Assembly (NCBI RefSeq): GCF_965225875.1 | Contig: NZ_CBDDBS010000003.1 | Location: 2,294,001-2,358,000, forward strand | DNA: 64,000 nt | Direction: 5' to 3' | From: Haliscomenobacter sp965225875 | Lineage (GTDB): Bacteria; Bacteroidota; Bacteroidia; Chitinophagales; Saprospiraceae | In this document: piece after piece, positions 17,466-26,223 of the stretch | Position numbering within the stretch: position 1 is the first letter of the stretch | Layout of the letters: each line of letters begins with the position of its first letter | Notes under the pieces: generated by a model | Told to the model about the DNA's origin: nothing | Seen by the model: the letters and a program-made list of their open reading frames with translations, nothing else | Database searches by the model: none | Translations under genes and position numbers: made by a program

Positions 17466-18422
17466 TCAATTTTGGAATGACAAGGTTAAGTTCAACTCAT
17501 GGGTAGCTCCAGTGGAGGGGCCAAATGTACTGAAGTTGTAATCGAAACCATAGCCTAAGCGGAATGTATTGTTCAACCCCGCATTTTCACCGAGCACAAA
17601 TCCCGTTTCCAGGTGTACAGCTCCTGCTGAAGAACCACCAGCGCCAATCCAAAGTGCCGTTGGCATTTGGTAGCGCAGGTTGACATCAACGTTGACGGGT
17701 GCATTAGGCGTGTATTTCACCCACATCGATGGCTCGAGAAAGCCGTCATTGCGGAAAAACTTGTAATACCCGACTTGGCCATAAAAGTGTTGAACCCTTT
17801 TGGTAAAAAACTCGCCCTGGTCATTGGTAAAGGTGAGATCCAAGCCAAAAGCTTGAGGAACTGAAAGGCCCGCATAGAAATAGTCGTCAGAAAATCGACC
17901 ACCAACTGATTTGTAGAAAAATACGCCCACGCCTACATCTGGGAACATTTGCCCCTGGTCTACTCCTGAGAGCGCATCGTTATCGTCGCGAAGTTTAATT
18001 TCTGAAGAACGAACACGGTACTGTACCATCCCGGCAGTAAGGCCAATGGACAAACCACCGTATTCTGGGTCTTCCGACAATACCCCGGCAATGCGACCAT
18101 AAAACCCGGTAAATCCAGTTGGGCCCGTTTGGTCGTTGATCAATTGACCGCCAAACATCATGGCGACCCCGCTGCCACCAGAATTGAGGTAGGAAGCGCG
18201 CAGGGTTTGTGTTTTGGGCGCAGCCCCCCCGAAACCAGCCCACTGGCTACGGTAGGAAGCCCCAACACTGATGTTGTTTCCATATGCAAGAAAATCGGAC
18301 TCAACCGCAGCAGGGTTGATAATAGTCTGATTTTCACGATACTGAGTGAACAGGGAAAGCTGTTGAGCGAATGAAACAGCGGTCGTCAATACAAAAATGA
18401 CAAGTAAACATACTCTGGTCAT
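17466..18422 (-). CDS. PorP/SprF-like outer-membrane protein
   Basis: A 318-residue outer-membrane beta-barrel of the PorP/SprF family. It has a signal peptide (MTRVCLLVIFVLTTAVSFAQ), then the family hallmark QLSLFTQYRENQTIINPAAVESD, repeated amphipathic strands (GVAMMFGGQLINDQTGPTGFTGFYGRIA), and a C-terminal strand ending in F-x-N (HELNLTLSFQN). SprF-type proteins are known to be needed for secretion or anchoring of T9SS substrates with type B C-terminal domains, and they are usually encoded beside them, as here. I therefore infer that it serves the giant adhesin just downstream. The ATG at 18422 is chosen since an upstream 11-codon extension has no signal-peptide character. A possible -7 box lies about 110 bases upstream. 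Confidence 0.88.
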   Translation of the reverse strand: MTRVCLLVIFVLTTAVSFAQQLSLFTQYRENQTIINPAAVESDFLAYGNNISVGASYRSQWAGFGGAAPKTQTLRASYLNSGGSGVAMMFGGQLINDQTGPTGFTGFYGRIAGVLSEDPEYGGLSIGLTAGMVQYRVRSSEIKLRDDNDALSGVDQGQMFPDVGVGVFFYKSVGGRFSDDYFYAGLSVPQAFGLDLTFTNDQGEFFTKRVQHFYGQVGYYKFFRNDGFLEPSMWVKYTPNAPVNVDVNLRYQMPTALWIGAGGSSAGAVHLETGFVLGENAGLNNTFRLGYGFDYNFSTFGPSTGATHELNLTLSFQN

Positions 18423-18750
18423 GGGACGAGTTTTTGAGATGGCCAAAATTACCAAAATTCCCTTTGCTTGGTTGTTAAATAATTTTCAGCCCCAAAAATA
18501 TCTTTTTTTTACGTATTTGAATTATTTCCACGCAAATTTACGGTCTCCGCGATAAATAAAGGAAAACCATACACGTAAGTTGCTGATACAGGGTAAAAAC
18601 CATTACAAGCAAAACCAAACTTCGCCAAATGCAGCCGAGTGGCTGTTAGACTTGTCTAGGGTGAACCAAATCAGGCTGAATTTTAATCGAAGTACTATAT
18701 GAATGCAGATTTGTAAAAAATATTTTAAAAAGTAACAAAAAAAGCTTTGG
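18423..18750. other. AT-rich non-coding gap with possible promoter for the PorP-like operon
   Basis: About 330 bases without a supported gene. On the minus strand TAAATTTG (18540-18533) matches the -7 consensus TAnnTTTG and would give a leader of roughly 100 bases before the PorP-like gene; no matching -33 TTG was found. The rest is AT-rich, with no clear RNA gene. Confidence 0.35.
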
Positions 18751-18856
18751 GCTATCAGCAGTCAGCGACAAGCTGTCAGCTATGAGCGATCAGCAATCAG
18801 CAGCCAGCTAGAGTTGCTCATAGCTGATTGCTGATTGCTGGTTGCTGACTGATCAA
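18751..18856. repeat. Hairpin with CAGCAATCAGC-type arms (element E, copy 1)
   Basis: The left arm is a run of degenerate ATCAGCAGTCAGC units (18754-18808) and the right arm its complement, GCTCATAGCTGATTGCTGATTG and following (18816-18856). The stop codon of the 1041-residue gene (18853-18855) lies within the right arm. It follows that gene and precedes the PorP-like gene, so termination or 3'-end protection are the likely roles. It is related to the copy at 56763-56840. Confidence 0.78.
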
Positions 18857-21800
18857 TAAGTTTTCCACCTCGTTTTCAGCCATTTTTTCACCCCTTTGGC
18901 TGCTTTCCCGGTGATGCTAAAAAATTTCTGGGCTTCTTTTAGATTGGTTTGTGGATTGGCTTCATGAAAACGATCGGCCATTTTGTACACCAGGGATTTG
19001 AAATTTTCTCCAGCTGCACCCGAAGTGGCATAATTGGCATTAAGAATTTCGCTAATTAACGGTATTTGGTCGGTAAACAGACAATTGTGATCAACGTAAT
19101 ATAACGCGAAATCAAAATGTTTGGGATCGCGGAGGTATTGCTCCATTGGCTGGAGTTTGAAACCAAAATTGCCCAGGTTATTGGTTTCAAAAGAGCGTTC
19201 CAGTTTGCGGTATTGGCTTTCAAAAGCTTCCCAATTTTTGTTTTTTTCCAGGGTTTGGAACTCCAATTGGGCCAGTTCAAAATCTTTGGGGGCTTCGTAT
19301 TTACGCAGCGCTTCATTGATGCTATAAATGTCAAGGTCGCAGTAAGTAGCGGCCTGGCAAACGGTAAAAATCTTTTGGTAAATGTCGTAAGCTGCTGCAA
19401 ACTTGCGTTGGCTAATCAGTTGTTCGGCATTTTTCACCCCAGTTTCGTACATTTCTCTTTCTTCAAAACAAGAGGCCTTGGCAATGTTCTTATAGCGATT
19501 TTGCAGGGCGGCAGGTACTGGCAAAGGATAAGAAGACAGGTATTGCCGGAAATTTTTGAGCGCTTCATATTTTGCTTGTTGGTCATAAGTGCGTTCTACA
19601 TCACTCAGTTTTTTATCCAACAAATCGGCAAAAACCTGGTCGCGCAAACGTTTAGCATCATCGCGCATCGCCAAACTGCTGGTCTGGTTGTTTTCCACCA
19701 ATGGATGCAACAAATCCAGGGCTTTTTGAGGGTTACCTTGGGCTATCAGCGTCTGCCCACGGGTCAACTGCAACTTGAATTCAGTGTCCACGAAAGGGTC
19801 TGGCTGATTGGCACTCACTTTGAGGTTACGGGCCAAAGTGGTGTTTTCCTTGCGAAAACGGGCCAAAACTGCGGCAGCATCATCCAGCGCGCCGGAGGTA
19901 ATCATTCCCTCCAATAGTCGCTTCTGGGCATCCACTTTGCGGCCAAAAAGGATGGGGCCCCGGGTTACAAAAGCATTGGTCAAACTATCCCCGGACTGGG
20001 CCGTGGTGATGAAAGTGCTCAAGTCTTCAAAAAGCACTACCCCGGCGTCGATCTGGTCGTTGCGCAGATACTGATCCAAATAGCCCAAAGTACGTAAGCT
20101 AAAACTCCGCCGCATCCGCGCCACCTGAGCAGTTTGGGTTTCCGTCAAATAAGGGCGGTACAAGGTCCGCACCGAATCCAGGGAATTGAAGCGACGAATG
20201 GCCGTTTCCGCAGTTCCTGGGTTGAACATCCAGCGCTCTGCTTCCTTGGTCAAAAAGCTGTAGTGGTCCTGACTCAAACGGCGGCGTTCTTCCCGACTGT
20301 TGTTTTGAGGAAGTGCCCCCGTCATTTGTTGTTCCAGGCTTTCTACTTTGTCCAGTGCCCGAAAACCTTCCTGAAAACGTTGTTGGTCGCGCAGGTTGCC
20401 GATTTTGCGCAGGTACTCCTGGTGGAGGTCAACGAGCATGTCATTGGTATTCAAAAACTGAAAACCGGAAGTCCGCTGCATGTTTTGCAAGTCATTAAGG
20501 GCAGTTTCGGCCTGGCTGAGGTTGTCGCTGCGGAGGTAGTCCACAAAGCGTCGCTGGCTGTTGTCCGAATATTTGCGCAGAGCTTCCTGTTTTTCTCCCC
20601 GCAAGGAAGAGGTCGCATAACTGTTGAAGTACCGAGGGTTGGCGTCGGCGAATACAATCGCTTGGTTGTAATAATTGTGGATCAGCGACCAATCGTTGCC
20701 CGAAGCAGCCTGACGAGCGCGTTGCTGCAAAGCTGCCAACTCCGCTTGATAAGCTTGTTGAATGAGGCTTTCCAGTTCGGCAAAACAGGCATTTTGGTCC
20801 CGGTCGGTACTCAGCAGTTTGCAATATTCCCCGGCAAAAGTGCGCAGGTGGTCTTCCTTCAACCTTAAAGTCGGCTGACGCCCGGCCTCCGCAATGGCAT
20901 CGTCACGTTCTTTGTAAATCACGCTGGTGATTTCGCGATTCAATTGTTCGGCTACATAATCGCGGTTGAGGCGAATGGCATAGCGCAATTGCTCGATCCG
21001 GCGGCGGTAATCCAGCTGGCGGCGACGGTACAAGATATTTTGAACTTCAGCGCGGGCAGCTTCCCGGATTTTGTAACCCAGGTCGTTGAGCGACTTATCG
21101 CTGAGTTGGTATTTTTTGACAAAATCAATGGCGTCGAGATAAGCATTTTCTTTGTCTTCAAAAGCAGTGGATTGTTCAATTTTACTGCGTAGCCGAGTCA
21201 GTTCTTCTTCTTGCAGGCGGTATTTGCGATCACTGACTTCGGTTTTTTTTGCACTCAGGTAAGTGGGATTTTCGTTGACCAGGGTTTCAACATCAGCCAG
21301 GGCTTTCCATTTTTCCTCAAAAGTGCGGCGATTGGCGATGTTGTTGAGTAATTCGGTGTAGCGATCAGCGTGTAATTTTTTCAACAAATCTTCTGCTGTG
21401 GTTTGGCAATTCCAATTGAGTACAGCCAGGCTGTTTTTTTCACAAAAAGCCTTGGCCTCCAAAAATTTGCTGCGTTTTTGTTCAAAGCTACTCGCATTTT
21501 TTCCAGCTTCAATCAGGGCATCAAAACGCAATTGGGCGTCTTTTTCCCGGATCCGCTCACTGCAGTTGTCGGTACTGTAGAGGTCGCAAAGTTCTCTGGC
21601 TTCTTTGAGGCGATCCTGGTTGTTGAGGTCGATCAAACGTTTGATTTCGCGGGAAAAAGCAATTTTGAGCTGGCTGTCACAATTCTCCAACTTGCCGTTA
21701 GTACAGAGTTCTTTGGCCTGCCGCAACAAACTGACTACATCGGCGCTGCCCTGTGCCTTTTTGAGCAATTCATCAAATTTGGTTTGATCCGTGGTAGCTG

Positions 21801-21978
21801 GGGGTGTTTTGATGGTATCTTCTTTGGTCGGTTTGATCTCAATTTGCGCGCGTGGGCGGCCTGAGCTTTTTTTGAGCAAGGTGTCCAATTTTTGGGCAAA
21901 GCCAAATACACTTAGCAACAAGAAGCCAGTGAGCAGGATGAGTTTTTGACCAAAACGAGGTTTACATAGCGTTTTCAT
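18853..21978 (-). CDS. Large exported helical-repeat protein, function unknown
   Basis: A 1041-residue protein I do not recognise. It starts with a signal peptide (KLILLTGFLLLSVFGFAQ), then a short linker rich in K, P and T, and then almost entirely charged amphipathic helix, with recurring 35-45-residue blocks such as FDELLKKAQGSADVVSLLRQAKELCTNGKLENCDSQ, FDALIEAGKNASSFEQKRSKFLEAKAFCEKNSL and YQAELAALQQRARQAASGNDWSLIHNYYNQAI. These look like divergent TPR-type repeats, some with cysteine pairs (C..x..NC). There is no membrane segment after the signal, lipobox or T9SS tail, so it is probably periplasmic. It may be transcribed ahead of the PorP-like gene, but a hairpin separates them. A role as a periplasmic scaffold for the surface system is a guess from position only. 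Confidence 0.72.
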   Translation of the reverse strand: MKTLCKPRFGQKLILLTGFLLLSVFGFAQKLDTLLKKSSGRPRAQIEIKPTKEDTIKTPPATTDQTKFDELLKKAQGSADVVSLLRQAKELCTNGKLENCDSQLKIAFSREIKRLIDLNNQDRLKEARELCDLYSTDNCSERIREKDAQLRFDALIEAGKNASSFEQKRSKFLEAKAFCEKNSLAVLNWNCQTTAEDLLKKLHADRYTELLNNIANRRTFEEKWKALADVETLVNENPTYLSAKKTEVSDRKYRLQEEELTRLRSKIEQSTAFEDKENAYLDAIDFVKKYQLSDKSLNDLGYKIREAARAEVQNILYRRRQLDYRRRIEQLRYAIRLNRDYVAEQLNREITSVIYKERDDAIAEAGRQPTLRLKEDHLRTFAGEYCKLLSTDRDQNACFAELESLIQQAYQAELAALQQRARQAASGNDWSLIHNYYNQAIVFADANPRYFNSYATSSLRGEKQEALRKYSDNSQRRFVDYLRSDNLSQAETALNDLQNMQRTSGFQFLNTNDMLVDLHQEYLRKIGNLRDQQRFQEGFRALDKVESLEQQMTGALPQNNSREERRRLSQDHYSFLTKEAERWMFNPGTAETAIRRFNSLDSVRTLYRPYLTETQTAQVARMRRSFSLRTLGYLDQYLRNDQIDAGVVLFEDLSTFITTAQSGDSLTNAFVTRGPILFGRKVDAQKRLLEGMITSGALDDAAAVLARFRKENTTLARNLKVSANQPDPFVDTEFKLQLTRGQTLIAQGNPQKALDLLHPLVENNQTSSLAMRDDAKRLRDQVFADLLDKKLSDVERTYDQQAKYEALKNFRQYLSSYPLPVPAALQNRYKNIAKASCFEEREMYETGVKNAEQLISQRKFAAAYDIYQKIFTVCQAATYCDLDIYSINEALRKYEAPKDFELAQLEFQTLEKNKNWEAFESQYRKLERSFETNNLGNFGFKLQPMEQYLRDPKHFDFALYYVDHNCLFTDQIPLISEILNANYATSGAAGENFKSLVYKMADRFHEANPQTNLKEAQKFFSITGKAAKGVKKWLKTRWKTY

Positions 21979-22219
21979 ACCACAGCAAATTTGTTTGTTC
22001 GGGAGATCAAGGTTCCGCCCCCTTAAATGTCTTTAAAATTACAATCTAAGGACGCAAAGTTCTATTGTAAAGTTAAAGTCAGGTAAAACTTTGCATTTTT
22101 CTTAACCAAGCAGGCTCGATTTGTTATCAATTTTAAAGGTGATTTAATTTTTTATGTCAAATTTATTACAAAATAAAAAAATAGTATAATTTTATTGGCT
22201 CATCCTAAAATCCAACACC

Positions 22220-22726
22220 ATGGCTAAAATGAATTTTTACCTCCTCGGGCTTTGTGTTTTTGTCGCAGCCTGTAAACCCGATGGTGCCCCCTCCGAACCT
22301 AAAAAGAGCTACTACGCCCAAATCACCGAAGATACCAGCTATGACTCTTTATTGGCTAAAAAACTGGGCGCTGATGATTATGGCATGAAAGCTTATGTGA
22401 TGGCTTTTTTAAAAACAGGCCCCAATCGCGACCTCGACTCTGCGGCCACCGCCAAACTCCAGGAAGCGCACCTGAAAAATATTTTCCGCATGGCGGATGA
22501 AGGGAAATTGTTGATCGCTGGCCCATTTATGGACGATACCGATATTCGCGGCATCTACATTTTTGATGTTCGTTCGGTTGAAGAAGCCAAAAAATTAACG
22601 GAAACGGACCCGGCGATCAAAGCGGGCAGTTTGGTGATGGAGCTGCATCCCTGGTATGGCTCGGCAGCCTTGCCCTTGTTGGCTCCACTGCATAAAAAAG
22701 TACAGAAAAATGCGATTGTGGATTGA
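22220..22726 (+). CDS. YciI-like domain lipoprotein
   Basis: A 168-residue lipoprotein. The N-terminus MAKMNFYLLGLCVFVAAC ends in a lipobox with C18, so it should be anchored in a membrane. The C-terminal ~100 residues form a YCII-related domain: YVMAFLKTGPNRDLD, then LQEAHLKNIFRMADEGKLLIAGPFMDDTDIRGIYIFDVRSVEEAKKLTETDPAIKAGSLVMELHPWYG. The conserved H and the DP-x-G turn of the family are present. YciI-type domains bind small ligands and some act as hydrolases or peroxidase-like enzymes, but secreted lipoprotein versions have no assigned function that I know. The start could also be the ATG three codons later. Convergent with the symporter. Confidence 0.85.
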   Translation: MAKMNFYLLGLCVFVAACKPDGAPSEPKKSYYAQITEDTSYDSLLAKKLGADDYGMKAYVMAFLKTGPNRDLDSAATAKLQEAHLKNIFRMADEGKLLIAGPFMDDTDIRGIYIFDVRSVEEAKKLTETDPAIKAGSLVMELHPWYGSAALPLLAPLHKKVQKNAIVD

Positions 22727-22753
22727 GCGTACGACAGGACATTTTTATTTTCT

Positions 22754-22815
22754 GCCACAAAGACACAAAGGCGCTAAGTGATTAATAGCGCTTTGTGTCT
22801 TTGTGCCTTTGTGGC
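22754..22815. repeat. Hairpin with CACAAAGACACAAAG arms (element F)
   Basis: GCCACAAAGACACAAAG (from 22754) pairs with the complement ending CTTTGTGCCTTTGTGGC (to 22815); an inner AGCGCT/GGCGCT pair closes the loop. The right end continues GAAAAAAAATT, matching the ends of the elements at 26962 and 50578. It lies between convergent genes, with an A/T tract on each side, so it is a likely bidirectional terminator. Confidence 0.8.
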
Positions 22816-22856
22816 GAAAAAAAATTCTGGTTGTACGCTTTTAACTGCAACAATAT

Positions 22857-24554
22857 TTACCAGAACTTAATGTAAATCGCGGTCAAGATCAAAACGGTAG
22901 CCACAATCATCGCCATGATGCGTGGGCTCACTTTGAACATGCTTGCATCCAGTTCAAACGCTTTTTCGTTCACCTTAGGCCCGAACAAGCTCATCACAAT
23001 CATCACCAGCATGGTGAATCCAAAAGCCAGACCCATACAGATCAAAAATGGAATTTCGAAACCACCTTTGCCGTTGGGATAAGCCGTATACAAGAAGGTA
23101 TGGTTGCCCAATACCGTTGGAGCGTATTCGTTGAAAAACACCGAAAGTATAAAACCAACCAATACCCCGGCAACTGCTGCTGCTCCGGTGGTGCGTTTCC
23201 AGAACATCCCCAAAAGGAACATGGCAAATACCCCAGGACTAATGAATCCGGTGTATTTTTGGATAAAGGTAAAACCACCTTCACCGCCAATGCCCAAGAG
23301 GTCGTTCCAGGTCAGCGCAATCGCCAACACCATGGCAGCAACGATGGTCATCCGGCCAATCCAGACCAGTTTACGGTCGTTGGCATCTTTATCGAAGTAC
23401 TTCTTGTAAATATCCAGGGTAAAAATGGTCGAAATACTGTTGGCTTTTCCGGCCAATGAGGCTACGATCGCCGCCGTCAGTGCCGCCATGGACAAACCTT
23501 TCAGGCCCGCAGGCAAAAAGGTCAAAATGGCCGAGTAGGCATTATCGGTCATGAATTTACCATCGGGTGCCATTTGCGCCTGTAATTCGCCGTTTTCGTA
23601 CAACACATATGCGGCAATACCTGGCAACATTACGATGATGGGCATCATCAATTTGAGGAAACCCGCAAACAAAATCCCGGTACGCGCCGTGTTGAGGTCA
23701 GCCCCCAAAGCCCGCTGGGTGATGTATTGGTTGCAACCCCAATAGTTGAGGTTGACGATCCATTGCCCGGCAAAGTACATGGCAATCCCTGGCAGCAGGA
23801 GGTATTTATTGATGTATTCCTGTGAAGCTTCCGGCCCCGGTTTCGCCATGATCATGTGAAAATGGTCGTCTGCTTTTTCCATCAAGAGGTTGAAGCCAGC
23901 AAAGACGTTTTGACCCATGCCAAATTTTTCGCTCACCATTGTCAGCGCCAACCAGGTCGTCGCCAAACCACCAATAATCAGTACCAAAACCTGCAATACG
24001 TCGGTATACCCAATCACTTTCATCCCCCCGATGGTAATGAACAAGGCAAAAACCGCCAGGCCAATCATGATGAGGTGGAAATACCCCCCGCCAATCAGGT
24101 TGTTGATGGCCAAAGCCCCTAGGAACAAAATCGAAGTGAGGTTGACAAAAATGTACAGGAACAACCAAAAAATGGTCATGATCATACTCACCGTTTCATT
24201 GTACCGCGTTTTTAAAAACTGCGGCATGGTGTAAATATGATTTTTGAGATAGATTGGCATAAAAAATACCGCCACGATGATAAGGGCAATCGCTGCTATC
24301 CATTCGTAGGCAGCTACTGCTATCCCAACAAAATAACCATTCCCCGACATGCCAATAAACTGCTCTGCAGAAATGTTGGAAGCGATCAAAGAGGCGCCAA
24401 TGGCCCACCAGGTCAGTGACCCTTCGGCCAGAAAAAAATCGGTGGTTGTGGTTTCCGCCTTTTTCTTACGCTGGTAAATCCAGTAGCCGTAACCGACTAC
24501 CAAAATGAAGTAAGCGAAGAACACCACCAAATCCACCGTTTGTAGATTTTGCAT
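22857..24554 (-). CDS. Sodium/solute symporter, probably for arabinose or a related sugar
   Basis: A 565-residue inner-membrane transporter of the SSS (SGLT) family, with about 14 hydrophobic segments. Family features are the first helix YWIYQRKKKAETTTTDFFLAEGSLTWWAIGASLIASNISAEQFIGMSGNGY (sodium- and sugar-site region), NLNYWGCNQYITQRALGA and LAGKANSISTIFTLDIYKKYF. The NYWGCNQYITQR block is close to that of sodium/sugar cotransporters such as the Vibrio galactose carrier. It is the last gene of the araB-araD-araA run on the same strand, 68 bases after araA, so L-arabinose is the inferred substrate. Confidence 0.88.
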   Translation of the reverse strand: MQNLQTVDLVVFFAYFILVVGYGYWIYQRKKKAETTTTDFFLAEGSLTWWAIGASLIASNISAEQFIGMSGNGYFVGIAVAAYEWIAAIALIIVAVFFMPIYLKNHIYTMPQFLKTRYNETVSMIMTIFWLFLYIFVNLTSILFLGALAINNLIGGGYFHLIMIGLAVFALFITIGGMKVIGYTDVLQVLVLIIGGLATTWLALTMVSEKFGMGQNVFAGFNLLMEKADDHFHMIMAKPGPEASQEYINKYLLLPGIAMYFAGQWIVNLNYWGCNQYITQRALGADLNTARTGILFAGFLKLMMPIIVMLPGIAAYVLYENGELQAQMAPDGKFMTDNAYSAILTFLPAGLKGLSMAALTAAIVASLAGKANSISTIFTLDIYKKYFDKDANDRKLVWIGRMTIVAAMVLAIALTWNDLLGIGGEGGFTFIQKYTGFISPGVFAMFLLGMFWKRTTGAAAVAGVLVGFILSVFFNEYAPTVLGNHTFLYTAYPNGKGGFEIPFLICMGLAFGFTMLVMIVMSLFGPKVNEKAFELDASMFKVSPRIMAMIVATVLILTAIYIKFW

Positions 24555-24622
24555 CAGTCCAAATGTTTTGTTTGTTTAAAAAATCTATGCAGGTCGCGAA
24601 TATAGGGAACTAATGCATACGG

Positions 24623-26122
24623 TTACATGCGGTGACCATAATACACTTCATTCCAGCGCAACTCATTTTTGAAATCGTACAAATTGGTGCGCTCGTTGAT
24701 CAATACGTATTCAATACCAGCAATTTCCGCAAAGTCAGCCAGGTATTCGGCACTCAGGTTTTGGCTGTAGCAGGTATGGTGGGCTCCACCCGCCAAAATC
24801 CAGGCAGCGGCTCCGGTTTTGAGATCGGGTTTCACCTTCCACAATACCCGTGCTACCGGCAGTTTGGGCAAATCCTGCGCAGGCTCAATGGCCTCCACTT
24901 CATTGACGATCAAGCGGAAACGGTTGCCCATGTCCACAATCGAAGCGTTGAGGGCTGGACCAGCCGGGCAGTTGAAGACCAGACGTACGGGATCAGCCTT
25001 GCCACCAATCCCGAGCGGATGCACTTCACAACTCGGCTTTTTGGCCGCAATGGAGGGGCAAATTTCTAGCATGTGTGAGCCCAATACTTGCATGTTGTCG
25101 GGCTGAAAGTGGTAGGTATAATCTTCCATAAAGGAGTTGCCGCCAGGTAGGCCAGTCCCCATTACCTTCATCGCCCGCACTAGCGCGGAAGTTTTCCAAT
25201 CGCCTTCGCCAGCAAAGCCATAACCTGCTGCCATTAAGCGCTGTGAGGCAATACCAGGCAATTGCACCATGCCATGCAGGTCTTCAAAAGTATCGGTGAA
25301 TCCTTTGAAGTTGCCCGCTTCCAGGAAGGTCTGAACGCCCAATTCGATGCGGGCGGCTTCGATGAGGGAACTGCGTTGAGCGCCGCCTTTTTGCAAACTG
25401 GCGGATAAGGTATAACTCGCTTCGTATTCTTCGATCAGTTGCTGGATTTGAGCATCACTCACTCCATTGATGACCTGCACCAGGTCCCCTACCCCATGGG
25501 TATTGACAGAGTAGCCAAATTTGATTTCGGCCTCAACCTTGTCGCCTTCGGTTACCGCCACCTGGCGCATGTTGTCGCCAAAACGGACGAACTTACCACC
25601 CTGCCAGTCGTTCCAGGCCGCAGCTACCCGGCTCCATACGCCCAGGCGCTCCTGGACTTCGGGGTCTTGCCAATGGCCAACGATTACCTTGCGGTTCAGG
25701 CGCATGCGTGCACCGATGAACCCAAACTCGCGGTCGCCATGGGCCGATTGGTTGAGGTTCATAAAGTCCATATCAATGCTCGACCAGGGGATGTCCTGGT
25801 TGAATTGGGTATGCAGATGAGCCAGAGGCTTGCGCAGGATTTTGAGCCCATTGATCCACATCTTGGCAGGTGAGAAGGTGTGCATCCAGCAGATCAGCCC
25901 GATACACTGCGGCGCAGAGTTGGCTTCAATGATGAGTTTGCTGATTTCTTCAGGCCCAACCACGATGGGTTTAAAAACGACCTTTACCGGGATATTTGCA
26001 GCAGCATCCAGTGCTTTGGCAATGGTTTCGGCGTTTTGAGCAACTTGTTTCAGTGTCTCTGGACCGTAAAGGTGTTGGCTTCCGGTGACAAACCAGGCTT
26101 CGAGTTGTTTGAGTTGGATCAT
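24623..26122 (-). CDS. araA: L-arabinose isomerase
   Basis: A 499-residue enzyme converting L-arabinose to L-ribulose in the cytoplasm, the first step of arabinose catabolism. Length equals the E. coli enzyme to one residue. Conserved segments include WFVTGSQHLYGPETL at the N-terminus, CWMHTFSPAKMWI, FTDTFEDLHGMVQLPGIASQRLMAAGYGFAGEGDWKTSALVRAMK with metal-binding glutamates, SFMEDYTYHF and GGAHHTCYSQ with metal-binding histidines. It is the third gene of the araB-araD-araA-symporter unit. A 101-base gap with two small hairpins separates it from araD. Confidence 0.97.
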   Translation of the reverse strand: MIQLKQLEAWFVTGSQHLYGPETLKQVAQNAETIAKALDAAANIPVKVVFKPIVVGPEEISKLIIEANSAPQCIGLICWMHTFSPAKMWINGLKILRKPLAHLHTQFNQDIPWSSIDMDFMNLNQSAHGDREFGFIGARMRLNRKVIVGHWQDPEVQERLGVWSRVAAAWNDWQGGKFVRFGDNMRQVAVTEGDKVEAEIKFGYSVNTHGVGDLVQVINGVSDAQIQQLIEEYEASYTLSASLQKGGAQRSSLIEAARIELGVQTFLEAGNFKGFTDTFEDLHGMVQLPGIASQRLMAAGYGFAGEGDWKTSALVRAMKVMGTGLPGGNSFMEDYTYHFQPDNMQVLGSHMLEICPSIAAKKPSCEVHPLGIGGKADPVRLVFNCPAGPALNASIVDMGNRFRLIVNEVEAIEPAQDLPKLPVARVLWKVKPDLKTGAAAWILAGGAHHTCYSQNLSAEYLADFAEIAGIEYVLINERTNLYDFKNELRWNEVYYGHRM

Positions 26123-26143
26123 TTCTTTTGATTATTCGATTAT

Positions 26144-26222
26144 CGTTGGGGCGACCGTTGGGGCAGCCCTATGTGGCTGCCCTTTCTTGCTGCCCTGGAA
26201 AAGGCAACCACGTAGGGTTGCC
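26144..26222. repeat. Paired small hairpins between araD and araA
   Basis: GGGCAGCC (26161-26168) pairs with GGCTGCCC (26175-26182), and GGCAACC (26203-26209) pairs with GGTTGCC (26216-26222). They are preceded by two copies of CGTTGGGGC (26144-26152 and 26156-26164). The pair sits directly after the araD stop on the transcribed strand and could tune expression between araD and araA. Confidence 0.65.
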
Positions 26223-26223
26223 C

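Noticed and set aside
18456..18750. Small RNA or tRNA in the largest non-coding gap
   Set aside because: No cloverleaf, CCA end or strong isolated stem-terminator was visible; only AT-rich sequence and one possible promoter box.
18751..18856. Possible CRISPR-like array from regularly spaced short repeats
   Set aside because: The units are 7-14 bases, degenerate and complementary between arms, with no spacers and no cas genes anywhere in the window.
19117..20868. Long plus-strand open frames opposite the 1041-residue gene
   Set aside because: They are antisense to a continuous frame with a signal peptide and a consistent helical-repeat pattern; their own translations look random.
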